From: Pomphorhynchus laevis
Taxonomy: Eukaryota > Acanthocephala > Palaeacanthocephala > Echinorhynchida > Pomphorhynchidae
Direction of reading: 5' to 3'
Assembly: GCA_012934845.2 (NCBI GenBank)
Contig: WNNJ02000308.1
Coordinates: 62,001 to 126,000, forward strand
DNA: 64,000 nt
Position numbers and translations under genes: made by a program. Each line of letters begins with the position of its first letter. The first letter of the stretch is position 1. The notes under the pieces are model-generated. The model was not told the origin of the DNA. It saw only the letters and a program-made list of their open reading frames with translations, and did no database searches. This document shows, piece by piece, positions 21,309-32,307 of this stretch.

Positions 21309-21316
21309 GTCTATAC
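21268..21316. repeat. hAT right terminal repeat and target duplication
   Basis: The end GTTTAAGAAGCCCTG finishes at 21308 and is followed by GTCTATAC (21309-21316). Inside it GGGGGTCGCGACCC forms a further short palindrome. Confidence 0.9.
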
Positions 21317-22690
21317 GATAAACATGTGCATGAGCAAGGATGAGAATGTCATCAGCATATTGCATAACATGGAACTTAAATTTATGATAAATCGAAGACA
21401 AGTCACCGAGCAGGAGAGAGAAAAGCATTGGGCCAAATACGGAGCTTTATGGAACACCGGACGGGATGGATGAAGGATGGGAGAGAGAAGAGTTAGAATA
21501 GATGTCAAATGTACGGTTTGATAGATATAAAGAAAACCATGACACAGTGGGTAAAGAGAAGCCATAATCATGATAAAGGCGATGGAGAAGAATTGAGTGA
21601 TTGACGATATCAAAAGCATACGATAGATCAATAGAAACTATGACACTACATAATTTATGATTGTGCGATATGAGTAAGCCGTTATAAACTTTAAGACAGG
21701 CAATTTTAGTAGAGTAATTAGAGCGAAAAGCGGCTTGGAAAGGAGGAAATAAGCTGGAGGAAAAGAGATATGTATTAACTTGCTTGAGAAAGAGACGCTC
21801 AAAGAGTTTAGAGAGGGTTAGGATAAGTGTGATAGGGCGGTACAAAGAAGATAGTGAGGAGTTGAAAGATTGCTTTCTGATGAGAGGACGAACAGTGGGG
21901 CATTTCCAGATGGAAGGAAATGTACGGCTATGGATGGACAAGTTGAACAAAATGGTTAGGAAGGGTGATATAGAGGAGCAGATATTTTTAAGCAAGTGAG
22001 TATGAATTGTGTGAGAAGGATATGTTTTATTAGGTAATGACAGCAGAACCGAAGAAACTTCATCAAATAAAACGGGAATAAGGTGGAATAACTCTGGGAG
22101 GGAATTATTTAAAGAGAAGCGACGGTACAAGGGGGCTATGGATAGTATGGAAAGTAAATTAGATAGCTTAGTTTGTAGATAAGAAGAAAATTCATCATGA
22201 TTTATATTACAAGGAATATATGATCGTGAAAGAATCGAGTTTAAGATTTTCCAATGAGATTTAGAGTTGGAAGATGACTCGAGTTGATTTCGCCAAAATG
22301 ATAGAAGTTTTTTTACGTATAAGGATGAGATGTGAACGGCGTAGAGAAAAGTAGGAATCACGGATATTTGGAGGGAGTGAGTTGTAGACAAGTTCAGAAT
22401 CAAACAGAATGCAGAGATCATCGGAAGACAGATAGTTAAGAGGAAGTGAAAAGAGTGAAGAATTGATTAAGGCTGTGCAGATAATAGGACTTTCGAGAAG
22501 TTTCCAGGATCGACTTGGTGTGGATAATGGTGGAGGCAGAGAAGGATGATGGGGACGAGTAAGAGTAAGAGTGACAATGAAATGATCGGACAAACCAGGA
22601 CCAGTTATTGACAAGGAGGTATAGTCATTGAAGCAGTTAGGAACAGCAATGATGTCGATAGCACAGCCGAGAATATGAGTTGGGCTTGTT
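21317..22690 (-). pseudogene. L2-A second copy, endonuclease end and RT
   Basis: Minus-strand motifs are LSDHFIVTLTL (endonuclease end), then HWKILNSILSR, VRPLIRKQSF, SLYRPITLILTLSKLFERLF, FRSNYSTKIA, IDLSYAFDIVNHS and IPSGVP followed by TAA, the same stop as in the first copy at GVPQ. The stretch lost by an 11-bp deletion in copy one (ICSSISPFLTILFN) is intact here, while a gap occurs near 22,400-22,300. The remainder, including the C-terminal part (18049-17762, LIDFPSCMTLISSLL), lies beyond the hAT element. Confidence 0.75.
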
Positions 22691-22695
22691 GAAAG

Positions 22696-23461
22696 TAATT
22701 GTATTGTAAATTGTGTTCTAAATTCTATTAATCTAATGAATCAAACTCGTTTCTACACGATTACAAAAAATAGTTATCTGCTTTTAAATTGTGTACATTA
22801 TCTCTCAAAAATTTTTATGACAAAAATATGTTGTATAAACATATTTTCAAAAACGTTTCTAGATTTATTTATTTATTTTATTTTAACATCACAAAACTAA
22901 TAAAATTATGATATCATATGATTAATGGCCATGATTGTAATGTAAAACATTACAATTAAATTATTAATAGCAAGTATGTGTATAATTTCGGATATCAATT
23001 AAAGAATAAACTAAAATCTAAAATCATTTATTGTTATTTATAATATTTTCTTCAAATAATATTTTTATTACAAATTTTAGAGCAAAACTTATTTTATATT
23101 TTAATTTATTTACCTTAACGTGAATATAAATATTGATAAATATTCAATATTTATATTGAATATAAATAATTTCAATATAAATATTGAAATTATTATAGTT
23201 AATTTATAAAAAAAATAAAATGCAAAATATAAAATATACCTAAAATGCAAAATTGCATCTTTCATTATCGATCATCAAATTTTATTTTAAAACGTCAAAT
23301 AAGATCAAATAGTGTAAATTACATAAACTAAAGTCTCGAAGGCAGTTTGTATAGCTCATACACCCTGATTTGAAAACAAGCTATTAAAATTTACAAAAAT
23401 AATTACTTTGTTGTCCATTTAAAAATTTTGATTTAACAGCCAGATAGGAAAAGCATAATAA
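22696..23461. other. AT-rich spacer, no gene seen
   Basis: Very AT-rich sequence with short runs such as ATATTGAATATAAATATTG near 23,140. No reading frame, RNA gene or clear repeat family could be supported. Confidence 0.5.
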
Positions 23462-23950
23462 AAAAGGATTTATTTTTACGTGGCAAATGCGTGAGGGCGC
23501 AGGCTTACATGACCACAACAAAAGAAAGAAGAATCTAAGTCATATGCCGGGAAGATGGGAACGGATGTGGTATTTGAATGTAGTAAAGGAAAGAGCGCAA
23601 CAGACGTCGAGAGGGAATTGATTCCAGACGAGTGGGTCGGCGAAGAGGAAGTATCGGATATGAGGAGAACCATGCTACATAGAAAGAAAAGCCGTAATCA
23701 TAACGAAGGCAAGAAAGTATGATGGTGTGGTCGACGATGTCGAAGGTGGAGGAGAGGTCGAGGTAGATGAGAACACAATATAGATCCTTGTCACGAGAAA
23801 TAAGTAGGTCGTTGTAAACTTTCATGCAGGCGATTTCGGTGGAATGATTAGAGCGGAAAGCGTATTGGAATTGAGGATACAGATTTGATGAAGAGAGATA
23901 CAGGTTGGTCTCTAAAAAGATGAAGTGTTCTAAGAGCTTAGAAAGAGTAT
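23462..23950 (-). mobile_element. L2-B LINE piece: 3' end joined to RT core
   Basis: The right-hand part (23825-23673, minus) codes for MKVYNDLLISRDKDLY and LDLSSTFDIVDH, matching L2-B RT. The left end has the L2 3' terminus (CGCATTTGCCACGTAAAAAT, minus). The C-terminal half between them is missing, so an internal deletion of roughly 1 kb occurred. The terminal hairpin is degenerate here. Confidence 0.65.
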
Positions 23951-24224
23951 TTAATTGAGACTATATTTAATTAAAACTTATCTTAAATGTTGTATGCACA
24001 AGAATAAAAATCAATAATTTGACGGTGGTTTAAATTTTTATTTTGTATATTTGATGAGCGGGCAGATCGATTATATTCGTTAAGCTCTGCATGTAATAAT
24101 ATCAATACAATTGATATTATAAATTATTTACTAAATGAGATTTCTTAACTGTGGGTTATTACTAGTAATTACCGATCTCAACTAGGACATTAAAAATATC
24201 CACACATCTCGATATACAGGCATG
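23951..24224. other. Spacer, no gene seen
   Basis: AT-rich sequence between the L2-B piece and the CR1 tail. No feature could be supported. Confidence 0.4.
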
Positions 24225-24456
24225 TTTTATTATTTATTATTTTCAAACAAGTTACTAGTCGCAAACGGCTATTTTAATAGAAAAGAAATCAATGACTAAA
24301 ATAACTTGAAGCGACCACGCAAGTATTTAACAGGCAGCGTGGAATATTTTGCTTGAAGCTGCAGTAGATGTACGCACACGCAATTTCTTTAGGCATCACA
24401 TTCCATATATTTAAGGACCGATGTGAAAGTTGCACCACGCTTGGGACTTCAAAAAT
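24225..24456 (-). mobile_element. CR1-like 3' end, 5'-truncated
   Basis: Minus-strand translation gives VQLSHRSLNIWNVMPKEIAC and then SFKQNIPRCLLNTC before a stop, the C-terminal tail of a CR1 protein. A 3' UTR follows with AGCCGTTTGCGACTAG and an AATAATAAATAATAAAAC tail. It is wedged between two L2-B pieces. Confidence 0.5.
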
Positions 24457-26958
24457 GATTTATTTTAAGGTGACAAATGCGTGCCAGTGCACATTTACAT
24501 GACCACAACAAAAGAAAGAAGAATCCAAGTCATGTACCGAGAAAATGGGAACGCAGGATGTATTTGAATATAATGGGAACACAGCGAAAGAGAGGTGGGG
24601 CGGGTGTCGTCTAAGAAAGGGAGGTTGATGAACGATGGGTAGCCGACAGCGATGAGACGAAAAGTTACGAGAAGAAGACCGAGTTTGTTACGGATGTGAA
24701 TAGTGGCCAGAAGAGTTGGGCAAGATATGTTGATGTGTGGTCGAAGCGACGCAGACGAAAGAGCACTCGAACGCCGGCGTTGACGATGCGTTGTAGGATG
24801 ATGGATTTTGGAGAATTAGCGAAAAGTCTGAGGCATTAATCGATTTTAGGGAAGATAAGCGATGAAAAAAGATACATACAAGAACGGAAGTCGATAAGGG
24901 GCGAATACGGCGCATGTCACGGAGAATTAAGTTAGACGAGCGAAACTTGTCACAGGCGAAGGGTTTAAGGGAAAGGTGATCATCGAAATAGAAGCTTAAG
25001 AAAGTGAGATTGCAGACTATATGGATGATTGATGAGGCCAATGATACAAGGGAGGAGGTATGTAAGATTGACGGGAGGGATCCACATTATTTTAGCTTGT
25101 CGGGGTTAAGAACGAGATGGTGATTGGATATACGTTTGTAGATAGAAGAAAGACAATTGGTGGCATGAATGCCGATATCGTGTATGCGATAGGCGGGTAC
25201 ATGAGCATAGATGAGGATGTCCTCGGCGTATTGTGTGATGTAAAAGGAGTAAGGTTTGATAAACGGAGAAAGATCACCAAGCAGAATAGATTAAAGCAGG
25301 GGACATAGGACTGAACCTTGTGGAACCCGCATAAAATAGGGATGGGAAGGGAGGATGATGAATCAGAACAGACGCGAAAGGAACGGTCGGATAGATGACG
25401 CAAACCATGCTACGAAGGAGGAAAACTACCGTAATCATAACAAAGGCGAGAAAGGAGGACATAGCGGTCGGCAATTTCGAAGGTGGAGGAGAGGTCGAGG
25501 AAGATTAGAACACTATATAGAGCCTTGTCACGAGAAATGAGTAGGTCGTTGTAAACTTTCATGCAAACGATTTCTGTGGAGTGATTAGATCGGACAGCGG
25601 ATTGGAAAGGAGGATATAGATTGGATGAAGATAGATAAGCTTTGATCTGTATTAAGATGATGTGTTCAAAGAGCTTAGAAAGAGTAGGGAAGAGTGAAAT
25701 TGGGCGATAGCTAGAAGGAATGGAAGGGTCGAGCGATTGTTTCTTAAGGATATGACGAACGATTGCGGATTTGCAGTATGAGGGGAATATACGACTGCGG
25801 ATGGACGAGTAAAACAAGGTTGTGAGAATAGGGGATATCGATGAGCGTATAGATTTAAGTATGGGGGTAGGCAGAGGATCGGCAGGTGAGGTTTTGTTAG
25901 TCAAGGACATGAGGACATATGAGACATCGCCAGTTGAGACAAGGAGAAATGAAAGAGTTCCGGGAGGATGATACGAGGCGGTGCAGAGTGGGATGGAAAG
26001 GAGACGCGAGTGTGAGAGAGCAACCTGGATACTTTCGTCTGAAGAAATGACGAATAATCATGTGGATTGATGTCGCAAGACGAAGAGGAGCAAGCAAGAA
26101 TTTAGTAAAAAGTATACCAGGGACACTTAGAGTTGAATGAAATGATGATTTTATGCTTCCAGAAGGAGCTGCATTTGGTACGTATTAGGTTGAAATTAGA
26201 CCGGCAAAGAGCAAGGTAGGAATTACGGAGAGACGGATTGAGCGAGCGGATATTATTTCTGAGAGAGCGATGATAGATTTGAAAAGCAAGACAGAGTCGA
26301 CGCTTTGAGATTAGGCATTGTATGTCAAACCATGGGGCACGGTGCAAGCGATTGTGAGGGTGAGGCTTGCAGGTCAAGACAAGATCGAGAGTGGATAGAG
26401 TTCATAGTCGAAAATAAAGGCGAGATCGTAAGGAAACGAAAATGTTATTGTGGGATGGTATAGAGACGATTTGAGTAAAGCAGAACGGAGAAGGTGGGTC
26501 AATATTTCTCCGTGGGTGACGTAGGATTCTAGGTGTGTGAGTAGGTGTGTGGTTATGAGTGAAATCAAGGGTGACAAGAAAGTGATCGGATAGACCAGGA
26601 TCAAAGATGGACAGTGATGTGTAGGCAGCAAAATGATCGGGGGCAACGATGATGTCGAATTCCCCGACATGGATAGGTGTGGGGTCAGTGGAGATGGGTT
26701 TGTAGTTATAGTTGGGTAGAATGTTGATGAACTGGATGGACTCGGTGGAAGAGGGGCGGTCGAGGCGGATGTTGAAATCGCCAAGAACGAGTGAAAGTTA
26801 TGGATGACAAGGAAAAGTGGGACAGAAGATCAGCGAGTTCGTTAAAAATTTAGGAGGTTAGAACAAATGAACCAGGACGGTATACAATGACGAGATCCAG
26901 AGTGATCGGGTTGGAAGAACGACAAGTCAGCAATTCAAAAAAGCAAGGACTGAAATAA
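24457..26958 (-). mobile_element. L2-B LINE, 5'-truncated in the endonuclease
   Basis: The minus strand can be matched to the L2-B copy from about 60,365 to its 3' end. Landmarks are an endonuclease remnant with PTHHCPSLILVYPITFLSPL in a shifted frame, linker LHRAPWFDIQCLISKRRL (26330-26275), and RT HILKKQSLDPSIPSSYRPIS (25790-25700). Then come RSNHSTEIVCMKVYNDLLIS (25595-25536) and the 3' terminus with hairpin GTGC-CAGT-GCAC (24481-24492). Many frame changes show it is old relative to the copy at 58.5 kb. Confidence 0.7.
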
Positions 26959-27800
26959 GGAGTGATTTTAACAAGTTTAAGTGATTATAACATTTGCCAT
27001 GTGGTAGGTTATATAGTGATAGAGGATGACTTTTACGAGCTGAAGGACTAATCTTTACATAGTGAGAAAGAAATCCTACCGCGGAATGAACCAAATATCG
27101 ATTTATATTTCCTAGGTTCATATTATTCGTTATGCATGTTACTCGGCAACTTCAACTGACAGTACTTGTGTTTGGATAATTGCAGCAATCCGCTGAGCAA
27201 GGAACGACTATCTTAAACAATACAACCAACCCCCCACTTTTCATTGCTTTACATACATATTACTGCTACACAGGATGTGGTTGTTAAAACCTATCTGCAC
27301 TCAGCAGTCGGGTAAAAGCTGACCACCTCGAATGACCTAATTCGCTGGCGGCTGTAGGAAGATACGTTGCTTAGAAGGAGGTTACACTTTGATTCTATTA
27401 GAGTGGCCATTCAGGCCACTCTATCGAACTCTTCCCAAACATAGAGAATTAGAGTTCGACCGAATTTAATTCCTATCTCTCTTCGCAAGTTACCGGGATC
27501 CTTTCGACTGACTAGAAAGGCCGCATTTACAGTCCCACTCCGACAAAACTCAAAGTCCATGCAAAAATGCTACACCTTCAAAATCTCTGCTCCTTTAGGC
27601 AGGTTCTCTCGAATGAATAATGGAGTTCTAGATATAGGCTCCAGCAAAGTAGGGACAGGACGAGTATTGCTCTTCACAGTCACACTCATGCTTCCTTCTG
27701 TTAGATATTCAAGAAGGAGAAGTTTGTCTGCTGGCGGGAGAGGACATCGGGTTGGATTGTTAGCATATGCCTTGATAGAGTTTTGGAGTAGTCACTAGCC
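26959..27800. other. Unassigned sequence with a perfect hairpin
   Basis: No gene could be recognised. A perfect 10-bp stem, TAGAGTGGCC-ATTCA-GGCCACTCTA, lies at 27399-27423. The composition changes to more GC-balanced sequence from about 27,300, which leads into the LINE fragment on its right and may be part of it. Confidence 0.35.
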
Positions 27801-29042
27801 CTACATAATTATGGAGTCACACCTTCTCCCCAGCCAATTCTGTCTTGGGTGACTTCAGAAGCAGGGATTTATCTGTTTCGAATATCCTTAAATCCTGGGG
27901 CTCACTTATTTGGAGAATTTGGCTCCTCAAAATCCGTCGCTTCACTCTCTTCTCGAATTTGTTAGCTTTTGACAGCCGGTCAAAGAAAAGAAGTTGTCTA
28001 CACAATGCATTTAGCATTCCATCCGATGTAGCCGGCATCAACTGTAGCCGACGTATATTTTAACCAAAAAAAACATTGGTTTTATGTCCCAAAGACCTGC
28101 GGAACATTTTGATTAAAAATTCCCTCATCTCCATCTACGAAAAAGCGATTGCGCGTAGAATCCGCATCATTTAAGTAGGCGTAATTTAATCCGCAAAGTT
28201 TTCATGGGTTTGCGAAAGATCGTTCGGTCCATTCAACAATTGGTGAAGCGAACCGTTTTGGTCAGGATAACAGTCATCAGCTTGCTATGGCTGGTTTTCT
28301 TGACTTTTTTGCGGCATTTGACTGCAGTTCCATTCCCTTTGTTATCTTTTCTCTCAGGTCTGTAGGGTTGCCTGCCAGAATTGTTAACAGTGTGTAGATA
28401 TTGTTTTATCCAAGCGTTCTTCTACGAAGACGACACTGATGTCCGTCAGTTCTACCTTATTACAGGTGTGCCTCAAGGCTCCCCATTTTCTCGTGTCTTA
28501 TATCTATATGCCTCCATTATACTTTTCAAAACATTTTAACGCGATTAACATCTCATGATATACGCTGATAATAACATAGCCCTGTTTTCTGGGCACATGT
28601 GCAAATATGTAGTCTCGGACATCAGCCATTTATTTTTAAAGTTAAAAGACCAGTTACCTAAAACATGGCTACCTTTGAACTCCCCAAAATAGCAGGTGGT
28701 CGTCTTTCATGGCGCCCCCGACACGAAGAAATAACTTAAGAGATTAGCATTTTCTGCTTTTTCCTCCATTTTGCAGTCTCAACCAGTCCCCACCTCCACT
28801 AGTGAGTAACATATCTGGGGTTCACCATTACGGTGAAAAGGTGTCGAAAGCTGACATGGATAGACTTAAACGTATCACGCTTAAAAATTTTGTCTAAAAC
28901 GTGCTCAGCATCTGTCATTGAGTGGGAAAACCCAAGTGGCCTTTGGAGTACTTGGACTATTAGGGAATTAGTCTTCTCTAGAGGATGTCCCAGAGCAAAT
29001 ACTAAGGTTTCTCAAGCTCCTCATCTTGAGATTACCGACCAT
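27800..29042 (+). pseudogene. Old LINE RT fragment, I/R1/Jockey-like
   Basis: Across three frames RT pieces appear in order: DRSVHSTIGEANRFGQDN, LDFFAAFDCSSIPFVIFSLR (motif A, about 28298-28357), ITGVPQGSPFSRVLYLY (motif B, 28463-28513) and MIYADNNIALFSGHM (motif C with YADN in place of YADD, about 28556-28600). A C-terminal part follows to 29,042. The QGSP motif B fits the I/R1/Jockey side better than CR1 or L2. The high number of breaks marks it as one of the oldest insertions in the window. Confidence 0.5.
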
Positions 29043-29230
29043 TAAATCAGCTAACTGAGTCTACGTATTTAATATAATTATAAAAAAATCAAACATAATA
29101 ATGCTAAATCAAAATTTAAAAATTAAATATTTAAATTAATAATTGTTTTTAGATTTTCTATAATTAAAATCAAGTTAAAATTTAAAATTTAAATTAAAAA
29201 AATCAATTTTTATGAATTGACTAAGAATAT
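29043..29230 (-). repeat. PLE 3'-end sequence, isolated copy
   Basis: Starts AAATCAGCTAACTGAGTCTA and continues with the AT-rich block and ATGAATTGACTAA seen after the Penelope-like elements (compare 49,110-49,298 read in reverse). It is cut short before the conserved stem-loop part. Other copies begin at about 29,793 and 31,518. Confidence 0.6.
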
Positions 29231-29285
29231 GATTTTAAGAATATGATAATAAATGATCTGATAAAATATGAATATGATAAAATGA

Positions 29286-30360
29286 TCTGATACATCATTT
29301 TATTTTTGGAATTATCAACGTCATACAGTTCTATCTTAATTACGACTTGATGTTTATGATGATGTAACTAATTAAAACTAACTGGTCTACTGCAAGTTCG
29401 TTTACTTATATCAAAGTGTCAATGATTTAAATTCAAAATTAAATTTTAACTAAAAATTTGTAAAGTGGCACATTTGAACGAATTGCATGATACCAATTCA
29501 ATCATTTAATCAATTTTTAATTAAATGTTTTGACTTTGATGGCTATTCAGATAGCAAACTAGTCCACAATTGGAAAGTTGTGTACTACTTCTCTTAAATT
29601 CAAAATTAAATTTCGGTTTCATGTGAACTTGCAAATTATAACTAGCACTGACGTTGATATTTTCCTTTTAATGTTTAGTCGAAAGTGTCGTTTGCAGTTA
29701 TATGGATGGCATCCTTACTTATACTTAATATATTATCAACAGAGATTAATAACATCTTCATTGGATACTTAACAAGTTTTACCATAAATCAAATAAGCTA
29801 ACTGAGTCTACGTATTTAATATAATTATAAAAAAATAAAACATAATAATGTTAAATCAAAATTTAATAATTAAATAATAAAATTAATAATTGTTTTTAGA
29901 TTTTCTATAATTTATATCAAGTTAAAATAAAAAATTTAAATGAATTGACTAATAAATAACAGACGTTGTATCAGAATAAGAATTAGAGGTCATCAGGAGG
30001 AACTGCTATGCTATCAGGTTTCGGCCCCTAACTCCTCTACCCAACATAGCATCGAGGCCAAATACATGCTAATGATGCATTTCCTCTGAAATAACTATCT
30101 AGTATCTTATTTTAATACAAAGTATATTATTTATTATCCATCCATAAAAATTTGCCACTTAAGAGTTTAAATTTATTCTTTATATTATTGTGTTGATTTA
30201 TATATTTTACTATTTTCTGCTTGATGTTATTTTTATAGTAACCTAGTTTAAAATATGTATCTATTAAATTATTTAAATGATTTTGAAGAAAGCCAATATC
30301 ATTACATATTGTTGCAATTCTTAAAATTTCATTATTTAATGTATTATATTTTATATTATA
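29286..30360. repeat. Direct repeat, left copy (1,075 bp)
   Basis: Matches 31013-32088 at a constant offset of about 1,727 bp with few differences. Contents: a 500-bp unique block (to about 29,790) that includes a small open frame of no known relation, the PLE 3' terminal block, the conserved stem-loop near 29,995-30,055, and the last 75 codons or so of the PLE protein on the minus strand. The copy stops inside PLE coding sequence at 30360. Confidence 0.85.
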
Positions 30361-30464
30361 ATTAAGGTCTGATAAGTAAGATATATAAGTAAGGCCAAAA
30401 GTAAGGTCTGATATGTAAGTTGCTTATAATATATCTGCTTTATTATTTACTCTATTCCGAAACA

Positions 30465-30897
30465 GGTCCAGCAGTCTACTTTATACTTTGATTACGATCC
30501 TGGCTCTATTTATGATTTTAGTAGCCATATTAGTTGGATTTGGTATTAGCTGGGCAAACACAGCAATACTGCCATCATCCAACAAAACGACACTTACGCC
30601 AGTATCATCCACGATAACCACAAGGCATGCATCAATCACAGCAACGGCGAATCCAACCACTAGTCAGATTACAACAATGACTATGTTAACTCAATCACCT
30701 GCAACGACTACTTCAACACAATCAACGGCGACGTTAACGGCGACGTCAACGGCGACTCCAAACATGGCGACATCAACGGCGACGCCAACGGCGACTCCAA
30801 ACATGGCGACATCAACGGCGAGTACTCCAACTACAATTACAACAACAGTGACAACAAGTACAACCCCCTCTCCACCAAGTGCAAGCAGTAAGTGATT
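30465..30897 (+). CDS. Thr/Ser-rich mucin-like open frame, possible exon
   Basis: The first ATG is at 30512, giving 127 residues to the TGA at 30893-30895; the frame is open further upstream. The N-terminus MILVAILVGFGISWANTA is a hydrophobic signal-like or anchor segment. The rest is about two-thirds Thr, Ser, Ala and Pro and includes a 39-bp repeat (TPNMATSTATP, twice), as in O-glycosylated secreted or surface proteins. A pyrimidine-rich run ending CCGAAACAG at 30464 could be a splice acceptor, and AGCA|GTAAGTG at 30887/30888 a donor, so it may be an internal exon. No family is recognised. A chance frame over a simple repeat is possible. Confidence 0.45.
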
Positions 30898-31012
30898 TTC
30901 TATGTTTGCTTGTTCGTTGCAAATTATACGATTCAAGTTAATTATTAATTATTAATTTTGTGAAGTAATTGTCCATAAATTAATCGGACGTATTCGTGTA
31001 ATTCAGACAACT

Positions 31013-32088
31013 TCTGATACATCATTTTATTTTTGGAATCATCAACGTCATACAGTTCTATCTTAATTACGACTTGATGTTTATGATGATGTAACTAATT
31101 AAAACTAACTGGTCTACTGCAAGTTCGTTTACTTATATCAAAGTGTCAATGATTTAAATTCAAAATTAAATTTTAACTAAAAATTTGTAAAGTGGCACAT
31201 TTGAACGAATTGCATGATACCAATTCAATCATTTAATCAATTTTTAATTAAATGTTTTGACTTTGATGGCTATTCAGATAGCAAACTAGTCCACAATTGG
31301 AAAGTTGTGTACTACTTCTCTTAAATTCAAAATTAAATTTCGATTTCATGTGAACTTGCAAATTATAACTAGCACTGACGTTGATATTTTCTTTTTAATG
31401 TTTAGTCGAAAGTGTCGTTTGCAGTTATATGGATGGCATCCTTACTTATACTTAATATATTATCAACAGGAATTAATAACATCTTCATTGGATACTTAAC
31501 AAGTTTTACCATAAATCAAATAAGCTAACTGAGTCTACGTATTTAATATAATTATAAAAAAATAAAACATAATAATGCTAAATCAAAATTTAATAATTAA
31601 ATATTAAAATTAATAATTGTTTTTAGATTTTCTATAATTTATATCAAGTTAAAATAAAAATTTTTAATGAATTGACTAATAAATAACATACGTTGTATCA
31701 GAATAAGAATTAGAGGTCATCAGGAGGAACTGCTATGCTATCAGGTTTCGGCCCCTAACTCCTCTACCCAACATAGCAGCGGGGTCAAATGTATGCTAAT
31801 GATGTATTTCCTCTGAAATAACTATCTAGTATCTTATTCTAATGCAAAGTATATTATTTATTATCCATCCATAAAAATTTGCCACTTAAGAGTTTAAATT
31901 TATTCTTTATATTATTGTGTTGATTTATATATTTTACTATTTTCTGCTTGATGTTATTTTTATAGTAACCTAGTTTAAAATATGTATCTATTAAATTATT
32001 TAAATGATTTTGAAGAAAACCAATATCATTACATATTGTTGCAATTCTTAAAATTTCATTATTTAATGTATTATATTTTATATTATAT
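31013..32088. repeat. Direct repeat, right copy (1,076 bp)
   Basis: Partner of 29286-30360. Here the PLE part continues without a break into the long PLE on the minus strand, so this is probably the source arrangement. The 652 bp between the copies (30361-31012) is single-copy in this window and contains the mucin-like frame. Confidence 0.85.
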
Positions 32089-32297
32089 GGTATGCATGAA
32101 TGCTCATGCAAAAATATGTTTCTTGTAAATTTAAATATGTCATCTTTACGATATAAATTAACAGTAGTTTTAGTTAATGTTAATTTAATGTTCATATCTA
32201 GATATACACCTTCTTTATCATTAATATTGGTTTTGTTAAGAATAAGGCTTTTGAATAAATGTGCTCACTAATTGAATAAAAATTATTAGAATTAAAT
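31854..32297 (-). CDS. PLE protein C-terminal tail
   Basis: Beyond the RTE insertion the PLE frame resumes with VYLDMNIKLTLTKTTVNLYR and FIFLHEHS-like residues, and ends KLLSGKFLWMDNK before the stop at 31854. It is nearly identical to the C-terminus of the copy at 48,580-48,935. No nuclease follows, in keeping with the N-terminal position of that domain in this group. Confidence 0.75.
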
Positions 32298-32307
32298 ACA
32301 CATATAT

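Larger units (their letters stand above)
17445..22695 (-). mobile_element. L2-like LINE, subfamily A, second copy, split by a hAT element
   Basis: The sequence is the reverse complement of 11137-13530 of the first L2-A copy with few differences. For example, a 106-residue stretch around motif B differs at one residue. It is 5'-truncated inside the endonuclease (homology starts near 22,690 at ACTTTCAACAAGCCC) and ends at the 3' hairpin near 17,450. The hAT transposon 18310-21308 interrupts it. Without the insertion and one target copy, about 2.25 kb of L2 remain. Confidence 0.85.

Noticed and set aside
25117-25540. Plus-strand charged proteins in the 25-kb region
   Set aside because: These are antisense shadows of the L2-B RT on the minus strand.
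29578-29772. Small conserved gene present twice (also 31305-31499)
   Set aside because: The similarity is explained by the 1.08-kb direct duplication; the frame starts with TTG and has no coding signature.
30691-30936. Valine-rich protein on the minus strand
   Set aside because: It is the shadow of the Thr-rich repeat on the plus strand.
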